This document shows, piece after piece, positions 8,572 to 17,250 of a stretch of 64,000 nucleotides of DNA. How positions within the stretch are numbered: the first letter of the stretch is position 1; each line of letters opens with the position of its first letter. The stretch spans positions 1 to 64,000 of the forward strand of contig NZ_JAUMZV010000005.1 of assembly GCF_030527935.1 (NCBI RefSeq), in the 5' to 3' direction. This DNA comes from Kingella sp. (in: b-proteobacteria) (lineage in GTDB: Bacteria > Pseudomonadota > Gammaproteobacteria > Burkholderiales > Neisseriaceae). The position numbers and the translations under genes are program-made. The notes under the pieces were generated by a model, which was given only the letters and a program-made list of their open reading frames with translations, ran no database searches and was not told the DNA's origin.

Positions 8572-8940
8572 ATGATTCAAATGCAAACTATTCTAGATGT
8601 TGCTGATAATTCTGGTGCGCGTCGAGTAATGTGTATTAAGGTGGTTGGTGGTTCTAAGCGTCGCTATGCTAACGTTGGCGACATTATTAAAGTGGCAGTG
8701 AGGGATGCTACTCCTCGGGGGCGTGTAAAAAAAGGCGATGTTTATAATGCTGTTGTGGTTCGTACGGCGAAGGGTATTCGTCGTTCTGATGGTGCGTTAA
8801 TTAAATTTGATAATAATGCGGCTGTGCTGCTGAATAATAAACTTGAGCCTATGAGTACTCGGATATTTGGTCCTGTAACGCGCGAGTTGCGCACAGAGCG
8901 CTTTATGAAAATTGTTTCGTTGGCGCCCGAGGTGTTGTGA
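8572..8940 (+). CDS. rplN: Large ribosomal subunit protein L14
   Basis: L14 forms an intersubunit bridge and is the docking site of silencing factor RsfS. The 122-residue protein starts MIQMQTILDVADNSGARRVMCI and ends in the typical RFMKIVSLAPEVL. First gene of the second ribosomal operon. Confidence 0.98.
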   Translation: MIQMQTILDVADNSGARRVMCIKVVGGSKRRYANVGDIIKVAVRDATPRGRVKKGDVYNAVVVRTAKGIRRSDGALIKFDNNAAVLLNNKLEPMSTRIFGPVTRELRTERFMKIVSLAPEVL

Positions 8941-8957
8941 TAATTTGAGGGTTTGTA

Positions 8958-9299
8958 ATGAATAAGATTATTAAAAATGATCAAGTTGTTATTATTGCTG
9001 GTAAAGATAATGGCAAGCAAGGACGAGTAATTCGTGTATTGGGTAACAAGGTAGTTGTTGAAGGTGTTAATGTTGTTAAACGTCATCAAAAACCCAATCT
9101 TATGCGTAATATTGAGGGTGGTGTTGTTGTTAAAGAAATGCCGATTTCAATTTCAAATGTTGCTATCTTAAATCCGGATACGAAAAAAGCGGATCGCGTG
9201 GGTGTTAAAGTAGTCGTTGTTAATAATCAGGTAAGACGCGTCCGTGTATTTAAGTCTAGTGGTGTAGAGATTCCTGCTATAATTATGGAGCGTAATTAA
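8958..9299 (+). CDS. rplX: Large ribosomal subunit protein L24
   Basis: L24 is an assembly initiator that binds the 5' end of 23S rRNA. The KOW motif shows as DQVVIIAGKDNGKQGRVIRV near the N-terminus. At 113 residues it is slightly longer than the usual 102-107. It is followed by rplE after a single base. Confidence 0.97.
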   Translation: MNKIIKNDQVVIIAGKDNGKQGRVIRVLGNKVVVEGVNVVKRHQKPNLMRNIEGGVVVKEMPISISNVAILNPDTKKADRVGVKVVVVNNQVRRVRVFKSSGVEIPAIIMERN

Positions 9300-9300
9300 T

Positions 9301-9840
9301 ATGGCGCGTTTACAAGAGTTTTATAGAAATATAGTTGTACCAGAGTTGGTAAAGCAATTTGGTTATAAATCAATCATGGAAGTTCCGCGTATTGAAAAAA
9401 TAACTCTGAATATGGGTGTGGGTGAGGCAGTTGCTGATAAAAAAGTAATGGAGCATGCGGTTGGTGATTTGCAAAAGATCTCTGGACAAAAACCAGTAGT
9501 AACTGTTGCGCGTAAATCTATCGCTGGTTTTAAAATTAGAGATAACTATCCAATAGGTTGTAAAGTTACTTTGCGTCGTGAAAGGATGTTTGAGTTTTTA
9601 GATCGATTGGTTAGCATTGCATTGCCTCGTGTTCGTGATTTTCGTGGTGTGAATGGCAAATCATTCGATGGAAGCGGAAATTATAATATGGGCATTCGGG
9701 AACAAATTATTTTCCCGGAGATTGAGTACGATAAAATTGATGCGTTGCGTGGATTGAATATTACAGTCACAACTACAGCAAAAACCGATGAAGAGGCTAA
9801 AGCCTTGCTATCATTATTTAGATTTCCATTTAAAGGTTAA
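9301..9840 (+). CDS. rplE: Large ribosomal subunit protein L5
   Basis: L5 binds 5S rRNA and contacts P-site tRNA and S13. The 179-residue protein carries the signature MEVPRIEKITLNMGVGEA and the C-terminal pattern GIREQIIFPEIEYDKID. Confidence 0.98.
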   Translation: MARLQEFYRNIVVPELVKQFGYKSIMEVPRIEKITLNMGVGEAVADKKVMEHAVGDLQKISGQKPVVTVARKSIAGFKIRDNYPIGCKVTLRRERMFEFLDRLVSIALPRVRDFRGVNGKSFDGSGNYNMGIREQIIFPEIEYDKIDALRGLNITVTTTAKTDEEAKALLSLFRFPFKG

Positions 9841-9842
9841 TT

Positions 9843-10148
9843 ATGGCTAAGAAAGCACTTGTTAATCGTGAAATAAAGCGTGTTGCGCTAGCTAAAAAAT
9901 ATGCTGCAAAACGTGCTGCTATTTTTAAAATTATTAATAATGCGAACGTAACAAATGAAGAGCGCTTTGAAGCTCGGTTAAAGCTTCAATCAATTCCTCG
10001 TAATGCTGCTCCTGTTCGGCAGCGTCGACGTTGTGCTATTACTGGTCGCCCTCGTGGAGTGTTCCGAAAGTTTGGTTTGGGGCGTATCAAAATTCGGGAA
10101 ATTGCTATGCGTGGTGCAATTCCTGGTGTTATTAAAGCCTCTTGGTAA
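9843..10148 (+). CDS. rpsN: Small ribosomal subunit protein S14
   Basis: S14 is a 16S rRNA-binding protein of the small-subunit head. The 101-residue form is the long type without a CxxC zinc ribbon; only one Cys is seen in RRRCAITGRPRGVFRKFGLGRIKIRE-type sequence near the C-terminus. Zinc-independent S14 is usual in Proteobacteria. Confidence 0.97.
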   Translation: MAKKALVNREIKRVALAKKYAAKRAAIFKIINNANVTNEERFEARLKLQSIPRNAAPVRQRRRCAITGRPRGVFRKFGLGRIKIREIAMRGAIPGVIKASW

Positions 10149-10162
10149 TGGAAGTATAAAAT

Positions 10163-10555
10163 ATGAGTATGCATGATCCTATTTCTGATATGTTAACCCG
10201 CATCCGTAATGCTCAGCGCTCAAGTAAAGTTTCTGTAAGCATGCCTTCTTCAAGATTAAAATGTGCTATTGCGAGCGTATTAAAAGAAGAGGGGTATATT
10301 GATGATTTTTCTATATCTACTACTGGGAAGCCTGAATTATCTATTGTTTTAAAATATTATTTGGGTAATCCCGTTATTGAGCAAATTAAACGTATTTCGC
10401 GCCCAGGTCTTCGTATTTATAAAGGAGTGAACGACATTCCTTTTGTAATGAATGGATTGGGGATAGCTATTATTAGTACTTCGCAAGGTATCATGACGGA
10501 TCGTAAGGCACGCAGTTTGGGTGTTGGTGGCGAATTGTTGTGTACTGTTGCTTAA
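10163..10555 (+). CDS. rpsH: Small ribosomal subunit protein S8
   Basis: S8 binds the central domain of 16S rRNA and in E. coli represses the spc operon. The 130-residue protein starts MSMHDPISDMLTRIRNAQ and ends with the conserved GVMTDRKARSLGVGGELLC-type block, here starting GIMTDRKARS. An alternative start at 10169 is possible. Confidence 0.97.
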   Translation: MSMHDPISDMLTRIRNAQRSSKVSVSMPSSRLKCAIASVLKEEGYIDDFSISTTGKPELSIVLKYYLGNPVIEQIKRISRPGLRIYKGVNDIPFVMNGLGIAIISTSQGIMTDRKARSLGVGGELLCTVA

Positions 10556-10575
10556 AGTTAGGAGGAGATTTAAAA

Positions 10576-11109
10576 ATGTCTCGAGTGGCAAAAAATCCCA
10601 TAGCAATCCCTGCTGGGGTTGAAGTAAACTTTGAAAGTGATGTGCTAGTTGTTAAAGGCAAAAATGGCGCGCTATCTCTCAATTTAATTGATGATGTTAG
10701 AATCGAGTTGGATAATGGGCAGCTAACTTTTGTACCTAGTAATAATAGTAAGCAAGCAAATGCAATGTCTGGTACTATGCGTGCATTGGTTGCTAATAGT
10801 GTTAAAGGAGTATCGGAAGGTTTTGAGAAGAAATTGCAATTGGTTGGTGTAGGATATCGAGCTCAAGCTCAAGGGAAAATACTAAATTTATCTTTAGGTT
10901 TTTCTCATCCTGTTACGCATGAAATGCCAGAAGGTGTTTCAGTATCAACCCCATCTCAAACTGAAATTATATTAACTGGTGCAGATAAGCAAATTGTTGG
11001 GCAGGTTGCTGCAGATATACGTGCGTATCGGCTACCAGAACCCTATAAAGGTAAAGGGGTACGCTATTCTAACGAAATTGTAGTTATGAAAGAAGCTAAG
11101 AAAAAATAA
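10576..11109 (+). CDS. rplF: Large ribosomal subunit protein L6
   Basis: L6 sits near the GTPase-associated centre. The start at 10576 (MSRVAKNPIAIPAGVEV, 177 residues) is set by a strong AGGAGGAG at 10560-10566 and family alignment; an upstream in-frame ATG inside rpsH is rejected. The C-terminal signature PEPYKGKGVRYSNE is present. Confidence 0.97.
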   Translation: MSRVAKNPIAIPAGVEVNFESDVLVVKGKNGALSLNLIDDVRIELDNGQLTFVPSNNSKQANAMSGTMRALVANSVKGVSEGFEKKLQLVGVGYRAQAQGKILNLSLGFSHPVTHEMPEGVSVSTPSQTEIILTGADKQIVGQVAADIRAYRLPEPYKGKGVRYSNEIVVMKEAKKK

Positions 11110-11127
11110 TAAATTGAGGTCATTGGT

Positions 11128-11481
11128 ATGAATAAAAAAAATGCAAGATTACGCCGTGCTAGTAAAACACGTGCAAAAATTTCAGACTTAAAAATGATGC
11201 GATTATGTGTATTTCGTACTAATAATCACATCTATGCACAAATTATTGATGCAAATGGAGCTAATGTATTGGCATCCGCATCTACCGTAGATAAAGAGAT
11301 TCGGTCTCATATCAAGTTTGGTGGCAATGTTGAGTCTGCTTCTGTTGTAGGTAAATATATTGCAGAAAGGGCTAAATTAGTAGGCATTGAAGAGGTTGCT
11401 TTTGATCGGTCTGGCTTTCAATATCATGGTCGAATAAAGGCATTAGCAGAATCTGCTCGTAATAATGGCTTGAAATTCTAG
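11128..11481 (+). CDS. rplR: Large ribosomal subunit protein L18
   Basis: L18 binds 5S rRNA together with L5. The 117-residue protein has the basic N-terminus MNKKNARLRRASKTRAK and the end block FDRSGFQYHGRIKALAESAR, both typical. Confidence 0.97.
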   Translation: MNKKNARLRRASKTRAKISDLKMMRLCVFRTNNHIYAQIIDANGANVLASASTVDKEIRSHIKFGGNVESASVVGKYIAERAKLVGIEEVAFDRSGFQYHGRIKALAESARNNGLKF

Positions 11482-11500
11482 AAATTTAGGGATTAAAACA

Positions 11501-12013
11501 ATGGCAAAACATGAAACAGAAGAACGTAATGACGGCCTAATTGAAAAAATGGTTGCTGTGAATCGTGTAACAAAAGTTGTTAAGGGTGGTCGTATTATGG
11601 CGTTTTCAGCTTTGACCGTAGTAGGAAATGGAGATGGGCAAATTGGGATGGGGAAGGGCAAATCTCGCGAAGTACCAGTTGCTGTTCAGAAAGCAATGGA
11701 TCAAGCGAGACGTAATATGATTAAAATTCCATTAAAAAATGGAACGATATATCATGAAGTGCTTGGTCAACATGGCGCAACAAAAGTTTTTATTCAGCCT
11801 GCAAAAGAGGGCAGTGGAATTAAAGCTGGGGGACCGATGAGATTGGTGTTTGAAGCTATGGGGATTCATAATATCTCTGCCAAAGTACATGGTTCAACTA
11901 ATCCATATAATATTGTTCGTGCTACTTTAAATGGACTGGCACAGCTGTATACACCATCTGAGATTGCTGCTAAACGTGGTTTATCAGTAGAAGAAATTTT
12001 AGGGATTAAATAA
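11501..12013 (+). CDS. rpsE: Small ribosomal subunit protein S5
   Basis: S5 takes part in translational accuracy and mRNA unwinding. The 170-residue protein has the double-stranded RNA-binding-like N-domain with VVGNGDGQIGMGKGKSREV and the C-terminal fold with VHGSTNPYNIVRATLNGL. It shares a base with rpmD (TAATG). Confidence 0.98.
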   Translation: MAKHETEERNDGLIEKMVAVNRVTKVVKGGRIMAFSALTVVGNGDGQIGMGKGKSREVPVAVQKAMDQARRNMIKIPLKNGTIYHEVLGQHGATKVFIQPAKEGSGIKAGGPMRLVFEAMGIHNISAKVHGSTNPYNIVRATLNGLAQLYTPSEIAAKRGLSVEEILGIK

Positions 12014-12198
12014 TGGTAGAGAAAAGAGTTATTAAGGTTACTTTAGCGAAGAGTTTAATTGGAACTATTAATGCGCACAAAGCATGTGTACGTGGTTTGG
12101 GTTTGCGTCGCGTGGGACACACAGTAACGATTCTAGATACGCCCGAAAATAAAGGGATGATTAATAAAGTTAGCTATTTATTAAATGTGGAGTTGTAA
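12013..12198 (+). CDS. rpmD: Large ribosomal subunit protein L30
   Basis: A small 50S protein of 61 residues. The family pattern KVTLAKSLIGTINAHKACV followed by LGLRRVGHTV is clear. It lies between rpsE and rplO as in most Proteobacteria. Confidence 0.96.
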   Translation: MVEKRVIKVTLAKSLIGTINAHKACVRGLGLRRVGHTVTILDTPENKGMINKVSYLLNVEL

Positions 12199-12201
12199 AA
12201 T

Positions 12202-12630
12202 ATGTTTTTAAATACAATTCAAGGTGTTTCAAGTAACCATGCGAAACGTCGAGTAGGTCGTGGTATTGGTAGTGGATTAGGTAAGACTTGCGGGCGAGGG
12301 CATAAAGGGCAAAAAAGTCGTGCAGGTGGATACCACAAAGTTGGTTTCGAAGGTGGGCAGATGCCATTACAACGGCGTTTGCCTAAAAGAGGTTTTAATT
12401 CATTAACTGCTAAATCTAATGTACAAATTACATTAAGCGAGTTAGATTCCATAAAAGCTGATGTTATTGATTTAATCGTTTTGAAACAATTAGGATTAGT
12501 ATCAGAAAATGTTAAGTCAATTAAGGTGATTTTTTCTGGAAATATAAAAAAACCAATTATATTAAAGGGTTTTCGAGTGACCCAGGGGGCAAAAAAAGAA
12601 ATTGAAGCGGCTGGTGGGAAGGTTGAATAG
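12202..12630 (+). CDS. rplO: Large ribosomal subunit protein L15
   Basis: L15 is a late-assembly 50S protein. The 142-residue sequence shows the glycine-rich basic N-half (RRVGRGIGSGLGKTCGRGHKG) and the C-terminal signature GFRVTQGAKKEIEAAGGK. Confidence 0.97.
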   Translation: MFLNTIQGVSSNHAKRRVGRGIGSGLGKTCGRGHKGQKSRAGGYHKVGFEGGQMPLQRRLPKRGFNSLTAKSNVQITLSELDSIKADVIDLIVLKQLGLVSENVKSIKVIFSGNIKKPIILKGFRVTQGAKKEIEAAGGKVE

Positions 12631-12642
12631 GGTTTTATAAAA

Positions 12643-13944
12643 GTGGCAGCAAAACTATTTCTTTCTAAACAATCAACACTATGGTTTAACCAAGAATTTA
12701 GAAGTAGGGTGCTATTCTTGTTGGGAGCGTTGGTTGTATTTCGTATTGGCTCACATATACCAGTACCTGGTGTAGATGCTAATGCCTTAGCTCGAGTTTA
12801 TCAGCAAGGGGCAAGTGGTAATATATTAAATATGTTTAATATATTTTCTGGTGGCGCATTGGAGCGATTTAGTATTTTTGCTATCGGCATTATGCCTTAT
12901 ATATCTTCATCAATTATTATGCAATTGGCAAGTGAAATAATTCCCACGCTTAAAAGTATGAAAAAAGAAGGTAATACGGGGCGCAAATTTATTACCAAAT
13001 ATACAAGATTAGGAACAGTTTTATTAGCTGCTATGCAGAGTATTGGTGTAGCGACCTTTGTGCTGGGGCAAAAAGTAGTTGTAATTAACCCATTTGAATT
13101 TTATATTTCCACAATAACTTGTTTAGTTGGCGGGACAATGTTTTTAATGTGGTTGGGTGAGCAAATTACAGAAAGAGGAATAGGGAATGGTATTTCACTA
13201 CTTATAACGGCGGGGATTATTTCTGGAATACCATCAGCAATAGCCTTGCTTAATAATTTAGCTCAAGAACGCCCGCTATTTGCTATATCACTTTTGTTTG
13301 TAGTCGTGTTGCTAGTTTTGGGAATTGTTTTTATTGAGGGTGCACTTAGAAAAGTACCCATCCAATATGCGAAGCAACAGAATGCAGGTGGTTATTTTTT
13401 GAATGGTAGTGCAGCACATCTTCCATTTAAGTTAAATATGGCAGGTGTTATACCACCTATTTTTGCATCTAGTATCATTATGCTTCCATCAATGCTATTA
13501 AATTGGATAGGCTCTGAGAATATTAAAATTAGTGGTATTTTATCTGCGTTGCAACATGGACATATAGCATATATGATAATATTTGCTGCTGCTATCATAT
13601 TTTTTTGTTATTTTTATACGGCACTTGCGTTTAGTCCACGCGAAATAGCAGAAAATTTGAAAAAAAGTGGTGCTTTTGTCCCAGGTGTTAGGCCAGGAGA
13701 GCAAACATCAAAATATTTAGAGAATGTTGTCCTGAGATTAACTTTTTTTGGTGCACTATATATTGCTTTTGTTTGTCTGTTGCCTGAAATCTTAACTTCT
13801 TTTGTAGGAGTGCCATTTTATTTGGGAGGTACTTCACTATTAATTTTAATAGTTGTTGTAATGGATTTTAATACTCAGGTCGCATCATATCGAGTTACTC
13901 AGCGATATGAGGGTCTTGTTCCGAGTAAGAGTGGATTGAGGTAG
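12643..13944 (+). CDS. secY: Protein translocase channel subunit SecY
   Basis: SecY is the inner-membrane pore of the Sec translocon with SecE and SecG. The 433-residue protein has the usual ten membrane segments, the plug region with FRIGSHIPVPGVD, the segment FSIFAIGIMPYISSSIIMQL and the cytoplasmic-loop motif GEQITERGIGNGISL. The start is a GTG at 12643 with only a weak ribosome-binding site, so translation may depend on coupling to rplO, which ends 12 bases earlier. Confidence 0.97.
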   Translation: MAAKLFLSKQSTLWFNQEFRSRVLFLLGALVVFRIGSHIPVPGVDANALARVYQQGASGNILNMFNIFSGGALERFSIFAIGIMPYISSSIIMQLASEIIPTLKSMKKEGNTGRKFITKYTRLGTVLLAAMQSIGVATFVLGQKVVVINPFEFYISTITCLVGGTMFLMWLGEQITERGIGNGISLLITAGIISGIPSAIALLNNLAQERPLFAISLLFVVVLLVLGIVFIEGALRKVPIQYAKQQNAGGYFLNGSAAHLPFKLNMAGVIPPIFASSIIMLPSMLLNWIGSENIKISGILSALQHGHIAYMIIFAAAIIFFCYFYTALAFSPREIAENLKKSGAFVPGVRPGEQTSKYLENVVLRLTFFGALYIAFVCLLPEILTSFVGVPFYLGGTSLLILIVVVMDFNTQVASYRVTQRYEGLVPSKSGLR

Positions 13945-13945
13945 T

Positions 13946-14164
13946 ATGGCGAAAGAAGATGTAATACAAATGCAGGGAGAGGTCATTGAAACTTTGCCTA
14001 ATGCAACTTTTAGAGTAAAACTGGAAAGTGGTCATGAAGTAATCGGTCATATATCTGGGAAAATGAGAATGCACTATATTCGGATATTACCAGGTGATAA
14101 AGTTACTGTTGAAATGACTCCATACGATTTAACACGAGCTAGAATCGTTTTTAGATCTAAGTAA
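13946..14164 (+). CDS. infA: Translation initiation factor IF-1
   Basis: IF-1 occupies the ribosomal A site during initiation. The 72-residue OB-fold protein contains GEVIETLPNATFRVKLESGHEV and HISGKMRMHYIRILPGDKV. It starts two bases after the secY stop, with GAGG of the secY end as likely ribosome-binding site. infA in this position is typical of beta-proteobacteria. Confidence 0.97.
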   Translation: MAKEDVIQMQGEVIETLPNATFRVKLESGHEVIGHISGKMRMHYIRILPGDKVTVEMTPYDLTRARIVFRSK

Positions 14165-14187
14165 ATATTTGAAATAAGGATAGAGTG

Positions 14188-14301
14188 ATGCGTGTGCAAC
14201 CATCTGTAAAACCAATTTGTCGAAATTGTAAGGTGATACGGCGTAATCGAGTGGTACGTGTAATTTGCACGGATCCACGACATAAACAACGTCAGGGTTA
14301 G
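14188..14301 (+). CDS. rpmJ: Large ribosomal subunit protein L36
   Basis: A 37-residue zinc-ribbon protein of the 50S subunit. The sequence MRVQPSVKPICRNCK begins the four-ligand site (CxxC, then Cys and His in ICTDPRHKQRQG). It lies 23 bases after infA with AAGGATAGAG upstream and ends 49 bases before rpsM. Its zinc-binding form is the one repressed by Zur in some species; no such site is visible here. Confidence 0.96.
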   Translation: MRVQPSVKPICRNCKVIRRNRVVRVICTDPRHKQRQG

Positions 14302-14350
14302 TCTTGCAACAATATGCTAATTTTCTTAATTAAATAATAAGGAACAAATT

Positions 14351-14713
14351 ATGGCTCGTATAGCAGGGGTTAATATCCCAAATAATGCTCATATCATAAT
14401 TGGTCTTCAGGCTATTTATGGTATTGGAGCAACCCGTGCCAAAATGATTTGTGAAGCTGCTGGTGTTTTAGGTAGTCACAAAGTTAAAGATTTGGACGAA
14501 AAGCAATTAGAAGCACTCCGTGAAGAAGTTGCCAAATATGAAGTTGAAGGTGATTTGCGTCGCGAAGTAACAATGAACATTAAACGGCTTATTGATATGG
14601 GTTGTTATCGAGGTTTCCGTCACCGTCGTGGACTTCCTTGTCGTGGACAGCGTACACGTACAAATGCCCGTACTCGTAAAGGGCCTCGTAAAGCAATTGC
14701 AGGTAAAAAATAA
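14351..14713 (+). CDS. rpsM: Small ribosomal subunit protein S13
   Basis: S13 forms bridges with L5 and contacts P-site tRNA. The 120-residue protein starts MARIAGVNIPNNAHI and ends with the basic signature RHRRGLPCRGQRTRTNARTR. The ribosome-binding site AAGGAA precedes the ATG. First gene of the alpha-operon order rpsM-rpsK-rpsD-rpoA-rplQ. Confidence 0.98.
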   Translation: MARIAGVNIPNNAHIIIGLQAIYGIGATRAKMICEAAGVLGSHKVKDLDEKQLEALREEVAKYEVEGDLRREVTMNIKRLIDMGCYRGFRHRRGLPCRGQRTRTNARTRKGPRKAIAGKK

Positions 14714-14725
14714 GGGAAATAAATA

Positions 14726-15121
14726 ATGGCTAAAGCAAACACAGCTTCGCGTGTACGAAAAAAGGTACGTAAAACCGTAAGTGAAGGTATTGTTCATGTT
14801 CATGCATCATTTAACAATACGATTATCACAATTACAGATCGTCAAGGAAATGCGTTATCTTGGGCTACCTCTGGCGGTGCAGGTTTTAAAGGCTCACGTA
14901 AAAGTACACCATTCGCTGCTCAGGTAGCAGCAGAATCTGCTGGTAAAGTTGCCCAAGAGTATGGTGTAAAAAATTTAGAAGTTCGCATAAAGGGTCCTGG
15001 TCCTGGACGTGAATCTTCTGTTCGTGCGCTTAATGCTCTTGGTTTTAAAATTACCAGTATCACAGATGTTACTCCGTTACCTCATAACGGATGTCGTCCA
15101 TCAAAAAAACGTCGTATTTAA
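14726..15121 (+). CDS. rpsK: Small ribosomal subunit protein S11
   Basis: S11 lies on the platform near the Shine-Dalgarno helix. The 131-residue protein has HVHASFNNTIITITDRQGN and the conserved C-terminal IKGPGPGRESSVRAL and TDVTPLPHNGCRPSKKRR. Confidence 0.98.
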   Translation: MAKANTASRVRKKVRKTVSEGIVHVHASFNNTIITITDRQGNALSWATSGGAGFKGSRKSTPFAAQVAAESAGKVAQEYGVKNLEVRIKGPGPGRESSVRALNALGFKITSITDVTPLPHNGCRPSKKRRI

Positions 15122-15136
15122 TGGAGTAATTTAAGC

Positions 15137-15757
15137 ATGGCACGTTATATTGGTCCTAAATGTAAATTATCTCGTCGTGAGGGCACTGATTTATATTTAA
15201 AAAGTGCGCGTCGCTCTTTGGATTCTAAATGCAAAATGGAATCTGCACCTGGGCAGCATGGTGCAAAAAAACCTCGTCTTTCAGGCTACGGTCTTCAATT
15301 ACGCGAAAAGCAAAAAATCCGTCGCATCTATGGTGTATTGGAACGTCAATTTAGACGTTATTTTGCAGAAGCTGATAGACGAAAAGGTTCAACAGGCGAA
15401 TTGTTGTTACAACTATTAGAATCTCGATTGGATAATGTGGTTTATCGTATGGGATTCGCTTCAACACGCGCGGAAGCTCGTCAACTTGTTTCTCATAAGG
15501 CTTTGATGGTAAATGGGCAGGTTGTAAATATCCCTTCTTTTCAAGTAAAAGCTGGTGATGTGGTTTCTATTCGAGAAAAGGCGAAGAAACAAGTTCGTAT
15601 TCAAGAAGCAATGAACTTAGCCACTCAAATTGGTTTGCCAAGTTGGATTTCTGTTGATGCAACAAAATTAGAAGGTACTTTTAAAAATGTACCTGATCGT
15701 GCTGAATTGTACAGTGATATTAATGAACAGCTTGTGGTAGAGTTCTACTCTAAATAA
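15137..15757 (+). CDS. rpsD: Small ribosomal subunit protein S4
   Basis: S4 nucleates small-subunit assembly and represses the alpha operon in E. coli. The 206-residue protein starts MARYIGPKCKLSRREGTDL and contains the S4 RNA-binding domain (LESRLDNVVYRMGFASTRAE, then MVNGQVVNIPSFQVKAGD). Confidence 0.98.
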   Translation: MARYIGPKCKLSRREGTDLYLKSARRSLDSKCKMESAPGQHGAKKPRLSGYGLQLREKQKIRRIYGVLERQFRRYFAEADRRKGSTGELLLQLLESRLDNVVYRMGFASTRAEARQLVSHKALMVNGQVVNIPSFQVKAGDVVSIREKAKKQVRIQEAMNLATQIGLPSWISVDATKLEGTFKNVPDRAELYSDINEQLVVEFYSK

Positions 15758-15782
15758 AACTTGCACAGTAAGGGGTAATTAA

Positions 15783-16769
15783 ATGCAAAATAGCACTTCC
15801 GAAATTTTGAGACCTCGCCAAATTGATGTTGATGCTTTATCGCCAACACACGCAAAAGTTTCTATGCAGCCATTTGAGCGTGGTTTCGGACATACTTTGG
15901 GTAATGCTTTGCGCCGTATCTTACTGTCATCAATGAATGGTTTTGCGCCAACTGAAGTAACAATTGCAGGTGTTTTACACGAATACTCTACCTTAGATGG
16001 TGTTCAAGAAGATGTTGTTGATATTTTATTGAATATCAAAGGTGTTGTATTTAAGCTTCATGGTGGTAGCACAGAGGCTGTTATTACATTAAAAAAAGAA
16101 GGTTTAGGTGTAGTAACAGCTGCTGATTTTGAATTGCCTCACGACGTTGAAATTATCAATCCAGAGCAAATTATTTGTCATTTGGCTGCAAATGGGAATA
16201 TTGATATGGAGGTTAAGGTAGAGCAGGGTCGTGGTTATCAATCAGTTGCTGGTAGAAAAGCCATCAAAGAGCAAACTAAAATTGGCTCTATTCAATTGGA
16301 TTCAAGTTTTTCACCTATTAGCCGTGTTAGTTTTGAAGTTGAGGCGGCTCGTGTTGAGCAGAGGACAGATTTAGATAGTTTGGTCTTGGATATTGAAACA
16401 AATGGTTCAATTGAGCCTGAAGAGGCAGTTCGTGCTGCCGCGCGAATTTTGATTGATCAAATGTCAATATTTGCTGATTTGGAAGGCACGCCCATCGAAG
16501 TTGAAGAAGAGAAAGCACCGCCAATTGACCCTGTTCTGTTGCGTCCTGTGGATGATTTGGAATTAACCGTTCGTTCAGCAAATTGCTTGAAGGCAGAAGA
16601 TATTTATTATATCGGTGATTTGATTCAACGTACTGAAACTGAGTTGTTGAAAACGCCTAATTTGGGTCGTAAATCCTTGAATGAGATTAAGGAAGTTTTG
16701 GCATCCAAAGGTTTAACTTTGGGTTCTAAACTGGAATCTTGGCCTCCTGTTGGATTAGAAAAACCCTAG
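15783..16769 (+). CDS. rpoA: RNA polymerase alpha subunit
   Basis: The alpha dimer nucleates RNA polymerase assembly and contacts UP elements and activators. The 328-residue protein has the N-terminal dimerisation domain (FERGFGHTLGNALRRILLSS), an acidic linker around 235-250 and the C-terminal DNA-binding domain with LTVRSANCLKAEDIYYIGDL and TPNLGRKSLNEIKEVL. Spacing in the operon is normal. Confidence 0.98.
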   Translation: MQNSTSEILRPRQIDVDALSPTHAKVSMQPFERGFGHTLGNALRRILLSSMNGFAPTEVTIAGVLHEYSTLDGVQEDVVDILLNIKGVVFKLHGGSTEAVITLKKEGLGVVTAADFELPHDVEIINPEQIICHLAANGNIDMEVKVEQGRGYQSVAGRKAIKEQTKIGSIQLDSSFSPISRVSFEVEAARVEQRTDLDSLVLDIETNGSIEPEEAVRAAARILIDQMSIFADLEGTPIEVEEEKAPPIDPVLLRPVDDLELTVRSANCLKAEDIYYIGDLIQRTETELLKTPNLGRKSLNEIKEVLASKGLTLGSKLESWPPVGLEKP

Positions 16770-16794
16770 GCTTTAAAGTTTAAAGGATAATGAT

Positions 16795-17160
16795 ATGCGC
16801 CATCGTAATGGTAATCGCAAATTAAATCGTACCAGTAGCCACCGCGCAGCCATGCTGCGTAATATGGCAAACTCTTTATTAACGCATGAAACGATTGTAA
16901 CAACTTTGCCCAAAGCAAAAGAGTTGCGCCGTGTGGTTGAGCCTTTGATTACTTTGGGCAAAAAACCATCGTTAGCTAATCGTCGTTTGGCGTTTGACCG
17001 CACACGCGACCGTGATGTTGTGGTTAAACTATTTGGCGATTTGGGCACACGTTTTGCTTCTCGCAATGGCGGCTATGTTCGTATTTTGAAATATGGCTTC
17101 CGCAATGGCGACAATGCACCTTTGGCATTGGTTGAGCTAGTGGATAAAGCTGCTGAGTAA
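16795..17160 (+). CDS. rplQ: Large ribosomal subunit protein L17
   Basis: L17 lies at the tunnel exit side of the 50S subunit. The 121-residue protein starts MRHRNGNRKLNRTSSHRAAM and has the block ETIVTTLPKAKELRRVVEPL. It ends the operon and is followed by an intrinsic terminator. Confidence 0.98.
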   Translation: MRHRNGNRKLNRTSSHRAAMLRNMANSLLTHETIVTTLPKAKELRRVVEPLITLGKKPSLANRRLAFDRTRDRDVVVKLFGDLGTRFASRNGGYVRILKYGFRNGDNAPLALVELVDKAAE

Positions 17161-17189
17161 GATAGAAATAAATTATTATTATTTAAGTA

Positions 17190-17218
17190 AAGCCGAGCTA
17201 TTTTTAGTTCGGCTTTTT
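17190..17218 (+). terminator. Intrinsic terminator of the alpha operon
   Basis: Stem 17191-17200 with 17205-17214 (one G-U pair), TTTT loop, then a T5 run. It follows rplQ by 30 bases and precedes the next gene. Confidence 0.85.
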
Positions 17219-17250
17219 CTCAAACCAAAGCATTTTTATTAGGAATGGAT